Shown: one piece after another, positions 21,903 through 32,887 of the stretch | Numbering within the stretch: the stretch's first letter is position 1 | Layout: each line of letters begins with the position of its first letter | Assembly (NCBI GenBank): GCA_963930645.1 | Contig: OZ005648.1 | Coordinates: forward strand, 249,651,436 to 249,715,435 | From: Salticus scenicus | Lineage: Eukaryota > Arthropoda > Arachnida > Araneae > Salticidae | Reading direction: 5' to 3' | DNA length: 64,000 nt | Notes under the pieces: model-generated | The model's database searches: none | What the model was told of the DNA's origin: nothing | Seen by the model: only the letters and a program-made list of their open reading frames with translations | Position numbers and translations under genes: made by a program

Positions 21903-22654
21903 CACGATTTTCTTTAACCAACGTACCCCGGATTGTACAAGCGGAATGAACACTTCCAAAGGCAGAGGGGACTCCAAAGGAGGTTCATGTGCGAATTTGG
22001 TGAATTTCTTTTTGTGAGCGCGCACCTCGTCGGTATTACACTTACCATGCTTCAACAGGCATTAGAGACACAAACCTGGCATATTGTGGGTAGAGAAGAT
22101 GCTCTCGAAGACAGCAATGACCAGTACCGATGATTTGGACCAAAATCATTGTAATTTCGTTTCAGATTTTTTTTTTCTTTTTTTTTTTTTTAAGATTTTA
22201 TACATAGAAGTGTTTTACTTAACACGTTGAGCGCCACGCAAATTCTTAAAATTCATTAAAATTCCATAATGATTCCTCCTGTAATAAATAATAATTAAGC
22301 AAATTTTTAATAAATTTTCAATCACTAAATGTAATATTTTTAGTTCTATATCCTATTTTATATCCGCCACCAATGATTGATGCAGCTTTATATCATATTT
22401 GTCACTGTCAGTCACTGATGGCTGACAGGGCGCTCAACGTTTTAATTTTTTATTGGTACTGCTTTTACTTTCGGGGTAAAACTTTTACTGAAATGTTTGA
22501 AGTATATATAACATGTTCTACACACTCCTAAAGTTTCAAGAGGATTTCTTCATTACTTAAAGATATATGACAAAATGTTAAGAATCTAGAATGGCTGACA
22601 TGGCGCTCAACGTGTTAAACATAGTCACCAGTCAAGCGTGCGAAGTACACTAGT
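21901..22654 (+). mobile_element. Helitron-like 3' part, H5 (interrupted)
   Basis: 'acttccaaaggcagaggggactcc' (about 21950-21974) corresponds to the 'gttgccgaaggcagtggggaccc' segment of H2. A poly(T) tract follows (about 22166-22192), as in H2. The end CACCAGTCAAGCGTGCGAAGTACACTAG followed by T (to 22654) parallels H2's 3' end. A piggyBac-type MITE (22223-22614) is inserted between the poly(T) and the 3' terminus. The 66-codon ORF at 21933-22133 therefore lies in element sequence, and I do not call it a gene. Confidence 0.5.
22223..22614. mobile_element. piggyBac-type MITE (TTAA target duplication)
   Basis: Flanked by TTAA at 22219-22222 and 22615-22618. The ends CACGTTGAGCGCCA and TGGCGCTCAACGTG are perfect 14-bp inverted repeats. 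A third, internal right-type end (GGCTGACAGGGCGCTCAACGTT, then TTAA) at about 22421-22446 suggests a shorter unit plus a duplicated or nested right half. No transposase is present. Confidence 0.75.
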
Positions 22655-23232
22655 TCAATAAAAAGTTACAAATGCATGTGTGATGTGGCATTGTTATTTA
22701 AATTTCATACAAACTATTTTAATGCCTATTTAATAACTGCGTGTTTATAGAAAATGTGTCATTTCAAATAAGGTATCAAAGATTATGTGACGATTTGGTC
22801 TGTAAATAAAATTCGAAAAAGAAACGTCTTTAAATAGGCACAGATGTTGACAATTTTCGATATAAGAAATACACGTTTAACATTTGAATATGTCTTTAAG
22901 ATTCTTATACTATTTTGTTTGGATAATTCAAATTGTCCGTATCCAAGGTATTTTACTCAACGTTTCTCTATATTCTACAACTAAAAAAACAAGAAGAATT
23001 AGAAAATATCGACATTAGATCTTTGGGACAAACTATACCGTATATTAGTAAGTTATGTAGAACACACAATATATACAGGAAAATGCATATTGGATACAAT
23101 GTTGAAACACTTTGTAAAGTATCGTAAAATGTACAATATATAGTATACAGAATACATGTATATTGATTGTAATATATTATATACAAGTATGTAATATATC
23201 GTCTACATCCGCTTATACCACCAACCTTTTTA
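22655..23232. other. AT-rich spacer, no gene seen
   Basis: No gene. The overlapping plus and minus short ORFs around 22933-23186 share AT-rich palindromic sequence and carry no recognisable domain. Confidence 0.55.
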
Positions 23233-24210
23233 CTTCCATTATCCTACTACCGTAGGTAATAGAAGTATTGTACTCGGTACAAAAATTTGATATCGAAATT
23301 TCTCTCCTGATTTATACGTTTTAAGGCGTCCTGAGTCCAAAAAAGTGGTTTTTGGCAATTGGTCAGTGTGTGTATATGTATATCTGTGTGGATGCATGGA
23401 ATCATTTGGCTATTATATCTCCGAAACTAATAAAGACAGAACTACAAAACTTCAGAATTGAGACAGGCGTCTAGTGTACAAATTTCTCTGGTGTACAAAT
23501 GAATTTTCCAAATTTTGGTGAAAGTTGAAAAACCGGAAGTGGGACATCGGAAACCGGAAGTCCGTATCTCAAAAACGGCTCTAACGATTTTCTTCAAATT
23601 TGCTATATAAACACTCTATTAGATTTACTTTCGAATGGAATAGTTGGTTAGCTCAGAAAAATTGATATGATTCCTGTATAAATAGCTCAATTTCAGGTCT
23701 CGCAAGCGCGATTCTTTAAAAACGGCTGTACGGTTTTCTTTCAAACTCGCCATACTAACACCTTTTAATATATCCTTTAGTATGTAATTATTATTTTCCT
23801 GTCAATAAATGAATATGCCAAGATTTTGGTAAAAGTTGATATCTCAAGAACGGCTCAAACGATTTTCTTTAAAATTATTATATAAATCCATTACTCTCTT
23901 TTACGTTGTTATTGGAGAAAAGTTAACAGTCATCCTGCTTAGGCAGTCAGTTTTAGATCTCGGAAATTAGTGTTTCAAAAAACAACTCTAGCATTTTTTC
24001 TTCTTTTTTTTTTTTTTTTTTTTACCTCATTATATTTAAGCCTCGTTTTATATGTCTCTACATGTGTATAAAGTTTCTCTTACCGGAAAAATTTTAGATT
24101 CCTACTACTTCTTAAGGTCACTTTTATGTTTTCTGATCACATTATCTCCAAAAAATGCATATAATACTTGTAATAGTGGGTAATGGAAGTCGTGTGGCTG
24201 TTTCACACCT
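23233..24210 (+). mobile_element. HP-family non-autonomous element, copy c
   Basis: Starts with CTTCCATTATCC closed by GGTAATAGAAG (hairpin, 23233-23264). It ends with GGGTAATGGAAG (24178-24189), the inverse of the start, followed by the terminal hairpin GTGTG...CACAC (24193-24209). The signature TTTATACGTTTTAAGGCGTCC is at about 23311-23331, with a GT-rich stretch at about 23364-23390. Three diverged internal repeats carry 'aaaacggct.(t)acgattttctt' (about 23573, 23719, 23849). Confidence 0.7.
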
Positions 24211-25433
24211 TTTTTTTTTTTTAGTCGGGGTTAGAAACAAAAAGGTTAAAAAAGAAAACAACACCCATTCAAAGCATGACATAGAAGTCTTTTTCAAGAA
24301 CTCTACATAAACAATAAGTTAAAAACTTTGTATAAACATTTTCAATAACTTTGTTTTTATTGGTCAAAAAACAATTCATATTTCAACTAAATATTTAAGA
24401 TTTATTTTCTTTTTTCCAGTTTTAGTGTGATTTTAATATTTTAACTTTTAAAGAAATTTTTCTTTAGCTTTTGTATTGTTCTCTTTCTCTTAAATGTCTA
24501 TAATCCGTCACTATAAATTTATACAAATTTGAATGAAAGAAAGCGAATCATATATTTCTGTTAAATGTTGATTTTGATTTCAAACTGTTATTCACCAACT
24601 CTGGAATATTTTTGACAATACTAGGCAAAAAACCATTATTATGATTCAAAATAATATATTTTTTCTTAAAAACCAAAAAAAAAAAAAAAAAAAAAAATTT
24701 AAATTATTCAGATAACAATAAATATAATGACATTCAAAGATAGTATTTTACTTCATATTTTAGTAGTTTAATGCAACCCCCCTCTCTCTTTTTTTTTTTT
24801 TTTTTTTTTTTGTCATTTTACGCTTTATGAAAGTATTGAAAAGATACAGAAAAATAATTTAAATCAGTTAAGATATACTTATTTCATATCATAAGTACCA
24901 ATTTTTAAATAAAATTATCTTAAATAAAATGATCTTAAATTCAGACAAAAATGTGTCTGAAATACTCATTCGGATACAAAAATGTCTAAAATACTTAAGT
25001 AAACGAAATTTCAGACAGCACCTGTATCTGAATTTAAAAGAAGTGAGCTTCTTTGTATAAATGGACTGAGATAAGTGTCTGAAGAGTGTTTATATGTTTG
25101 AAAGTAATACATATTACAGTTTAGATACTTAGAAATTAAATCATTTTACAATTTAGGCACTTACAATTTTAGACACTTGTAATACTTAGCAATTGTTTTT
25201 TATGCGTAATTCATTTTAAGCAAGATGCATATGTTCTTTAAATTGTTATTTCATTTTCAATAAATACGTATAATATTACTTTATATAATAAGTACATAAC
25301 TTATTTAAACCACATTAGCCTTATGAAATTCAATTTTCAAATAATAATAATTTAACGATGAGTACCTCATTTGCATGGAATTATGTTTGAAATAATGGAT
25401 AAAACGACATATTTAGAAGCGAAATTTGTTTGG

Positions 25434-25434
<1 letters not shown>
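24211..25434. other. AT-rich spacer, no gene seen
   Basis: Poly(A) at about 24676-24697 and poly(T) at about 24789-24811. The recurrent 'gtgtctga' words at about 24950-25090 are too diffuse to define an element. Confidence 0.5.

Positions 25435-25483
<49 letters not shown>
25435..25483. repeat. (TA)n microsatellite
   Basis: About 24 uninterrupted TA units. The two overlapping ORFs that cross it on opposite strands (poly Y-I) are artefacts of the repeat. Confidence 0.95.
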
Positions 25484-25487
<4 letters not shown>

Positions 25488-26175
25488 TGTTTAATCCTTA
25501 CATTAACAGTTTTTTTCCTTTCCAGAAATAAAGTAAATCTGGGCTTTAGTAGGTCAAATAAAATAGAAATATCAATATTCTGCCAAAATAAAAACAAAAT
25601 TGACTGTAGGGGCAATTTTGGCAGTGTTCAAATTCTCAGTTCTAAATTAATTTTACAATAATTTTGAAAATATTTAATGAAAATACATAAAATTACACTG
25701 ATGTATAAATGTAATCACAGAAAATCAGTGGGACATGCACTTCAGTAAATTTAATGCTTATTTACCCCACTGGGTGAATTAAAAATATCTCCGGGTGATT
25801 TATGTCCCAGTGGAGTTGAAAGGGTTAAAGGTCTCTACATAATAAAATAAAAATATATTAAGATGCGCGAAGCAAATAACTTGTAGCTAAGGAAGAGAAT
25901 ACTTAATTACACAATCTTGAACAATTTGAAAACAAATACTTTTTTTGCAACCGATTTAACCTTCTATTTACTGCATTGTGAATGATACAAAAATATATTT
26001 CAAACATATTTATTTAGTTACCTAAAATAATTTTTTGAAGATATCTGCAATACAAATTACGCATATCAACCTCAATGTAGTAATTAAAGATTTTGTGCGG
26101 TGGTATTTAAGCGTACCACTGGTACATTGAGGTCGAAAAAGGTATTTGGACTTTTAAAAAGTGCCAAAAAGTATT

Positions 26176-26180
<5 letters not shown>
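25484..26180. other. AT-rich spacer, no gene seen
   Basis: No gene. Short CCCACTGGG and CCCAGTGGAG words near 25767-25816 form a weak inverted repeat of unknown nature. Confidence 0.5.

Positions 26181-26219
<39 letters not shown>
26181..26219. repeat. (TA)n microsatellite
   Basis: About 19 TA units. Confidence 0.95.
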
Positions 26220-26221
<2 letters not shown>

Positions 26222-26388
26222 AGATTGTTGGGAGATTCTTGGTAATATAGGAATCAATCATAACGCCCGTGAAGATAGTGAAAAAAGTCAAACAAAAGTT
26301 GCAAGGGTTCCTTATAAAATCCTTTCTGGAATAAAAATAGCTGTTTGTAGCCTCGGTACCTTGTAGTGATATTAAAGTGAGGTACATA

Positions 26389-26601
26389 CAGTCGGTAACA
26401 AAAGTGTCCGAACACTAGCAAAAATTCCTATGTAAAAAAAGTACACCTAATACTGTTTTGTTAAATAAATCCTTGTCGAATCCTGTTCTTAGTCAGTCTT
26501 AGAACAGGGTTCGACAAGGATTTATTTAGCAAAACTGTATTAAGCGTACTTTATTTATATAGGAATTTTTGCTAGTGTTCGGACACTTCTGTTACCGACT
26601 G
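26389..26601. mobile_element. Palindromic MITE M1 (TA target duplication)
   Basis: Flanked by TA (26387-26388, 26602-26603). Both arms begin CAGTCGGTAACA.AAGTGTCC and remain complementary over almost their whole length, meeting near 26495. TA target and CAGT start place it with Tc1/mariner or pogo MITEs. The second copy is at 34864-35068. Confidence 0.8.
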
Positions 26602-26603
26602 TA

Positions 26604-27386
26604 CGTTCTATTCTTATGAAAAATATTCACGTTTATTCCATAAATTTGATTTTATACATTTTTTAATCTAATGGTACTTTAAAATACCTTCAGTAGATAA
26701 AAGTTCAAAAACTCGTTTTTTCCGCATTGATTCCGCATACCTCAATTAAAAAAAAATATATAAAAAAACCTGGTTATTATATGTATAATTTGTTTCCTAT
26801 TAAATATCTGTTTAAAAAAGGAAATCGTTTACCAAACTCCATAGACTGTAATTTTCGCCTTTTGTATTGCCTTTTACAAAAGAATACAAGTTTCTTTGAC
26901 TCTATACGTGGAATTTAAAAGAATAATATATATTTAGCTTTAGATATATTATCGAAAGTTTTTTTTTTTCGAAAAATACTGATTAAAACATAAGATTGCG
27001 GTTTGTCTTGCGAATAGTCTAGTATATATATTACGACACAAAGAGAAGCGGCTGGACTTCGTGGTGGCATGATTGGGAGGATACTTTCTCTGAAACTGGT
27101 GATACTCGGTTAGAAACGGCTGGCGAAACGGGGGAATCTTTTCGTGTAGGAAATATTGGTATTTATTATTTTTTATGTTCTATGAGAATCTAAAATATAT
27201 TATTAATAGAAAAAAAAATTACATGCTTTATTTATTTATTTTTTATTTTTTATTTATAAAAAATACTCACTGTGGTTAGTAATGACTGTGAAAAAAAAAA
27301 TACGTGATCAAATAATGGCTTAATTACAGACTTTTAAACTTGATGCCTTTCAAGTGTCTGAATAAAATTAAACAATTTTTTGGAAC

Positions 27387-27421
<35 letters not shown>

Positions 27422-27601
27422 TTCTATTTTAGACATTTGAATTTTTGACTTTTGTGTTTACAATGTAAATGACAGTATTTTTTTAGAAAACTTTTTTTTT
27501 CTTCGTATAAAGATAATTATTCTGCAAATAAATAAGTCCAAGAAAACTATTATAAAAGAAATATATTCAACACGAGTAGAAGTTGGCAACTTTAACATAT
27601 A
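26604..27601. other. AT-rich spacer with one GC-richer patch
   Basis: A less AT-rich patch at about 27040-27140 has no recognised motif. Poly(A) of about 30 at 27389-27419. No gene. Confidence 0.5.
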
Positions 27602-28939
27602 CGAGGGGTGATCAGAAAAAAAGGTTACAGGCAGCATCATTTGAAAATTACATATTGTGGAGAAATTTTGTTTCCCCAGAGTGGAGACAGATGGCGCTAC
27701 TTGTCATACAGCTGGTATGCAGGTAGGTAGTGAAAGTCCTCTGATGGTTCAGGACTATTGAAATGGCAAAACGCTTAGAAAATTGGTCTCGTGTGGAAGT
27801 GCGAGCCGTGATTCGATCTTTATGTGCAAAGATGTGTCTGCATCTGACTTTCACAGTCAAATCGTGGAAGTTTATGGTGAAGAAGCAATGAGCGGACAAC
27901 ATGTAGCGAAATGGTGTCGCTCTTTTCAATCAGGCAGACAGGATGTCGAAAACCGCAATATGGCAGGGAGCGTCCGGCCAAGTTCTTCAACGACAGAAAT
28001 CAACACGACACGAGTTGAAGAAATGATTCAAAATGATCAATGGGTAACTCTGCGTGAAATCTCGTCAGAGCTGGGGTTGAGCTATGGTAGCGTGCAGCAT
28101 TTCGTTTCTGATGTGCTGCGATATTCTAAGGTGTGTACCCGCTGGATTCCACATGCGTTATCCGATGAACACAAAGCCACACGAATGATTTGCAGTCTCA
28201 CATTTTTTCAGCTTTACCATTCTGACGGCTAGCACTTCATCGATCACATCGTTACAGGGGACGAAATTTGGCTTCATCATTTTGCCCCCACAAACAAAAA
28301 AGCAACTGTGGAGTGAAAACACTATGAATCACTAATGACAAAGAAATTTAAGGTTACACCCTCTGCCGGTAAAGTTCTGGCAACCATATTCTGGGATTCG
28401 TGTGGTGTTATCCTGATCGATTACCTGGAGTGTAGCCAGACCACCAACGCAGATCGTTATTGTGCCACTTTGACAAGGTTACGTGAAGCCATCCGACGCA
28501 AACAACCGGGCATATTGAGTGAAAGTGTCATCCTCCTGCATGACAATGTCATGCAGACCTATACTGCAAAAGCAACGCAGGAATTGTTGCGACGGTCCAG
28601 GTGGAAAATCTGGAGTTAACCCCATACAGTCCAGATTTGGCACGCAATGACTATTTCCTGTTTCCGAGAGGTTGAAGGAGGACTTATCCGGCACACGGTT
28701 CTCTTCAGACAGTGCTGTGAAAACATCCGCCAGTACCTGGCTCAATGGACAGGAACTTGATTTCTACAAAGACGGGTTAAACAAGTTGGTTCTGCGTTCT
28801 GATAAATGCCTAAATAGCTTAGTGATTATGTCGAAAAGGATAGGTACGTAAGCCTCTTAATTCTTTTTTGTATTTTCTGTCTATTGTCAATAAATATTTC
28901 TTTATTCGACTTGTAACCTTTTTTTCTGATCACCCCTCG
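27602..28939 (+). mobile_element. mariner element with perfect 27-bp TIRs
   Basis: Flanked by TA (27600-27601, 28940-28941). The terminal inverted repeats start CGAGGGGTGATCAGAA and are identical over 27 bp. Total length is 1338 bp, the usual size for a full-length mariner. The transposase frame inside is broken. The transposase text matches the D,D34D mariner group. Confidence 0.9.
27763..28851 (+). pseudogene. mariner transposase pseudogene (D,D34D type)
   Basis: The product would cut and paste mariner DNA in the nucleus. Reading from ATG 27763, the N-terminal helix-turn-helix region (ENWSRVEVRAVIRSLCAK) shifts frame near 27830, where an A appears to be missing. The second frame (to 28232) gives QHVAKWCRSFQSGRQDVENR and the WVTLREISSELGLSYGSVQH motif. 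A TAG at 28230 and a TGA near 28316 follow. The first catalytic Asp is in TGDEIW (28260-28262), the second in LHDN (28542-28544) and the third in PDLARNDYFLF (28649-28651). All three acidic residues survive although the frame does not. A further frameshift lies between the second and third Asp. Length fits the family norm of about 345 residues. It is a clear relic and cannot encode a working enzyme. Confidence 0.9.
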
Positions 28940-29139
28940 TATGTGCATTAAAGTAAGAGTAAACGTTATTGAAACATTTAAAAAGATTTTTAAATTTTTT
29001 TACGAAAATCTATTACTTCTAAGTCTATGAAAATAATTTATTTTCCTCAATTTTCATTCTGTTTCTCTATCTTTTTTTTTTTCCCCTTCCTTTTGAGTCA
29101 AATTTTTATATCAGAAAAAAAAAAAAAAATAAATAAATA

Positions 29140-29400
29140 AATAAATAAAATCCGACGCATTTTCTTGGAGCTTCTGGATATAAAACTAAGAATAAATAAT
29201 GATTGAATATCACATGAAAACAATTGTTTAAAATTTTGTTTAATAATCTTGTGTTTCTTTCAAAAATATGATGCCAACTACAAAACATGACAAATGTGCT
29301 TCTGAAAATAAAATTCTAAAGAAATATGTTCTTGCTCCGTAAATATTATTTGACCATCTAAACTTCAGTTATTTTTCCCCAGCTTTTCATTCCCCCGTTT
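29140..29400 (+). repeat. Block A, copy A3
   Basis: Same-orientation homologue of 20656-20910, with the conserved anchors 'ccgacgcatttt', 'aattgtttaaaattttgtttaataatct', 'acatgacaaatg', 'gaaatatgttctt' and 'atattatttgaccatc'. No terminal repeats or target duplications are visible around it. Confidence 0.65.
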
Positions 29401-30191
29401 TCATCTCTAAATGATTAACTGCTAACGCGTGCTGGTAGGAATCAGTTTTGCCTTCTCCACCATAAAATCTAGTTAAATAAATAAATAAGCTATTTTATTT
29501 ATTTGAAGTATGTTTCACGTAAAATAAAAAATAAATTAATAGAGGATTTTTTTTTCCGCATTTGTAATGCTAACTTTTAGCTAATATATAATAATAAGTA
29601 GAAGATCTTGCAATGAAAAATAAAATTGTTGAAATAAAGAGTCTTATAACTGTTACTTATTTAAAAAAAAAAAAAAAAAAAAAGAAAGAAAGAAAGAAAG
29701 AAAAGAATCAAACAGTCACTTTTTTTTTTCAGTTTTGCAGAAAATATCGTAGCATGTGATATATCATAGAGATTTTGTGCCAAATTATAAAATTGATACC
29801 AATCAGCTTCAAATCAGTATAGAAGAATTGTGAAATATAAAGTCAAAATCTGTCTAGGAGAATTAGTAAATATAAAATCAAAATCTTAGAGTTCAATACA
29901 AAGGCTATCACTTTTTGTGGTTGAAGTTTTTCTAAAATAAAATTTCGCCTTTAATTTCATTTTCATTTACCACGTCCTGTCATTTCTAACCACAAATTCA
30001 AAAAGAATTAGGCTTTTTTATATTTTTATTGAGAATCAAATGGAGTTTTATAAAAAAAAAAAAAAAAAGTTACATTTGCAATACGAATAGAATATTCCTG
30101 AAAACGATGTGTACCGAAGTGAGAAAAAATCTGTTTAAAAGGTTAAATTCGATAAAATTTCCAGAAATTGTTTTGTCTAAAAGAGAAAAAA
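29401..30191. other. AT-rich spacer, no gene seen
   Basis: Poly(A)/(GAAA)n at about 29662-29703 and another poly(A) at about 30051-30068. Short ORFs overlapping 30029-30276 run into the HP element end and are not genes. Confidence 0.5.
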
Positions 30192-30339
30192 TCTGGAGTG
30201 ACTCCACTCGACTTTCCGAACATTGAGTAATTAACAGTTTTGTAGATAAAGTAAAGAAAGAGGAATTGCTAAACAAACAAAAGAGAGGAAACCATAATAG
30301 AGTGTTTGAGTATTTTTCTCCATCTATTACACAACTTTG

Positions 30340-31010
30340 AGCCCATAGATCATAATGATAAAGAATTTTTCGTTGTGTCCCTGTAAAAACCTATAAATGC
30401 TAGATTCACCAAAATGCTTATAGTTAGTACAACAGTGATTTATAATACTCATATAAATTTTCAGCTCAATTCAATAAGGCGTTTAGATGCTATCGTACTT
30501 TTAAAAATTTAGTCCCATAGACCATAATGATAAAGAATTTTTCTTTGTGTCCCTGTAAAAAAACTGTAAGTGCTAGATTCACCAAAATCTATACAATTAG
30601 TTCAACTGTGATCTATAACATGTGTACAAATTTTTTGCTCAGATTAATAAGGCGTTTAGACGCTATCACACTTTTAAAAATTTGGCCCCATAGACATAAT
30701 GATAAAGAATTTTTCTTTGTGTCCCTGTAAAAAAACTATAAGTGCTAGATTCTCCAAAATCTACACAAATTGAGTATTTGTGACCTATAATATGTGTATA
30801 AATTTTTTGCTCAATTGAATAAGGCGTTTAGATGCTATCGCACTTTTAAGATTTTGCTCCCATAGGCCATAATGATAAAGAATTTTTCTTTGTGTCCCTG
30901 TAAAAAAACTAAAAGTGCTAGATTCACCAAAATCTATAGGGTTCGTACTATGGTGACTTACAATATGCGTACCAACTTTCAGGTTAATCGAACAAAGCGT
31001 TTACACGCTA
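30340..31010 (-). repeat. Tandem array, 4 units of about 172 bp
   Basis: 'cataatgataaagaatttttc' followed by 'ttgtgtccctgtaaaaa' recurs near 30352, 30524, 30700 and 30871, each with 'gtgctagattcaccaaaat' and 'aaggcgtttagatgctatc' downstream. The ORFs at 30527-30730 and 30872-31120 are copies of each other produced by the repeat and are not genes. Confidence 0.9.
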
Positions 31011-31019
31011 GCGTGTTCA

Positions 31020-31066
31020 CTCACAGACATACACACATACATACACACATACACACACACACATAC
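31020..31066. repeat. (CA)n-rich / CATA microsatellite
   Basis: Degenerate (CA)n and CATA units, the minus-strand equivalent of the GT stretch of other HP elements. Confidence 0.8.
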
Positions 31067-31669
31067 CTACATCATCGTAAAAATAGTGAAAACGGACTCA
31101 AGGGACCTCAAAACGTATAGAAACATCAAAATCTCGAATTCGGATTTTTGACATGATTACAATACTTTCCTCACTATAGTGTTCGGAAAGTAAAAAAAAG
31201 CACTGCTTGATTTAAAACTTATCTGAGTCTGAATACCTTCAAATTTTATACGCTTTAGAAAAAAGCATCCAAAAATGCATTTATAAAAAAACTAGCAGGC
31301 TACACCCGCTTCGCTGGTCTCTATTTTAAAATGAATCACTATAGTTAATGAATTCTCAAAATTGCATTAATTTTTATCACGGAAAAAAAAAAGAGAAAAA
31401 CATTCTTATTGGAAAAATGTCGCTCATGGTCTCCACTGACTTCGGTAGCGCAGGCCACTGTGCGCTGCGCGCGCGGATTTATGTTCAACACTCGTAATGA
31501 ATGACTGTATTATTGTAAGCGAAAAACATAAATATAAAATACAAAAAAAAAAAAAAAAAATCTTCTTCCATTGGTGGAGTAATCGGTCCGGGCCCCCACT
31601 TCCTGCGGCAGCGTATACAGGTGCGCACATCGTGCATAGTCCTTCACCTACCGTTCCCGCCCCTCAAAA

Positions 31670-32160
31670 TTATTTTAGGCTTTAAAAATCCTCGCAATCG
31701 TTCTCTCAGGCTTTTAAACCTAATAATACTAATTTCTAACATTCTATCTGAATTTTTTTCATTTTACCCCTGCGCCCGACCCCCTTCCCGCCCCTCGTAA
31801 TAACTCTGTACTTTCGAAAATATCCGCAATATATTTATCGGGCCTCAAAACGTAACAATACTAATTTGCAGCGCTCTAACTCTTATTTACATATTTTTTC
31901 CCCTTCACCCCCCTTCCCGTCTATCCTAATAATTCTTTAAATTCGAAAATATCTGCGATCGCTTTGTAAATATAAAAAACCTCTATGTACCAATTTTGAA
32001 CGGTCTAACTCTTTTTTTTTTTTTTTTTTTTTTTTGCCCCTTCACTCCCCCCGCTTTCTGACTCTCCTAATAACTTTACACTTTCGAAAATATCCTCATT
32101 CGACTTGCAGGCCTCTAAAACATATTTGTACGAATTTTGAACGATCTAACTGTATTTTTT
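31670..32160 (-). repeat. Minisatellite, about 4 units of 125-140 bp
   Basis: 'ctttcgaaaatatccgca' recurs near 31811, 31943 and 32080, with 'cgctctaactct' and C-rich 'cccttcccg' between. It is the inverse of the array in H2 (17900-18970). Confidence 0.7.
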
Positions 32161-32204
32161 TTTTTTTCCCATTTTTTTTTTTTTTTTTTTTTTTCCCGCC
32201 CCAC

Positions 32205-32700
32205 CTGGGACGAATTTCTAAAATTAAAGAAATTTGTTTTTATGTATTTGTGAGAGCTGTATTTTAGAGCAAAAATCTCACATATATCTTTCTTTCTGTT
32301 TTCGATATAAAGGATTATTTCAAATCACGTTTTGCCCCCTCTCTCCCCCTCTTGGGGGCTTAATTTCTAAAATTCCAGAAAGTGCTCTTAGGTATTTGTA
32401 TTAGCTATATATTAGAGCAAAAATTTCACATATATCTCTTTTTTTGTTTGAGATTTATAGGAGTATGTGAAACCACGTTTTGCGCATGTGAAATCACGTT
32501 TTGCCCCCTTTCCCCCCTTGGGAACCGAATTTCTAAAATTCCAGAAATTGCTTTTTAGATATTTGTGTTAACTATATTTTAAAGCTAATATTTTACGGAT
32601 ATTTGTTTTTTTCTTTGAGATATGGAAGTTTTTGTGAAATCACATTTCGCCCCCTTCTCCCCCTTTGGGTGCGAATTTCGCAAAATCGCTTCTTAGGGGG
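32205..32700 (-). repeat. Minisatellite, about 4 units of 145-165 bp
   Basis: 'cgaatttctaaaatt' with 'tattttagagcaaaaat(c/t)tcaca' and 'aatcacgttttgccccct' recurs near 32214, 32360, 32526 and, partly, 32668. Confidence 0.8.
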
Positions 32701-32887
32701 AGCTTACACTATATGTAATATAATCTGACCCAGTTTCAAGTCAGTGGCTCCATTATATTTTGCTGTGCGTTGATGAGTCAGTGAGTAAGTGAGAGAGTGA
32801 GTGAGTGGAAGTACACTTTTATATGTATACTTTCAAAAGTTTGTCATAAGTCACCATTTTCGTATAAAAAATCATCTCAAACTAGTA

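Larger units (their letters stand above)
30192..31193 (-). mobile_element. HP-family non-autonomous element, copy e
   Basis: Minus-strand orientation. The 3' hairpin and end lie at 30192-30220 (AGTG-ACTC-CACT, then ACTTTCCGAACA). The 5' end is TACTTTCC...GGAAAGTA near 31163-31191. The GT-rich stretch (as AC) lies at about 31018-31070, followed inward by four tandem units. It is the longer-array sibling of copy d (875-1544), with which it shares its 3' end text GGAGT..CTCCACTCGACTTTC. Confidence 0.7.
31292..32832 (-). mobile_element. Helitron-like non-autonomous element H3
   Basis: On the minus strand the 3' end is ACCAGCGAAGCGGGTGTAGC, then CTG and CTAG (ending at 31292), followed by host T. 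The 5' region near 32832 reads ATATAAAAGTG then ACTCACTCACTC-type text, which resembles Helitron 5' regions, although a clean TC start was not found. The segment with 'cttcggtagcg' and 'cctgcggcagcgtat' (31440-31620) parallels H2 and H4. Two internal arrays are listed separately. No coding capacity. Confidence 0.55.

Noticed and set aside
21933..22133. 66-codon ORF as a host exon
   Set aside because: The DNA aligns with the pre-terminal segment of the Helitron-like elements (compare 19230-19266), so it is element sequence.
24940..25100. Recurrent 'gtgtctga' words as an hAT-like or repeat element
   Set aside because: The words are irregularly spaced and no terminal repeats or target duplications were found.
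25367..25661. Overlapping ORFs on both strands with poly(Tyr-Ile)
   Set aside because: They are read-through of the (TA)n microsatellite at 25435-25483 and have no domain.
30340..31010. CRISPR-like array
   Set aside because: The repeats are adjacent 172-bp tandem units without unique spacers and lie inside a eukaryotic transposon.
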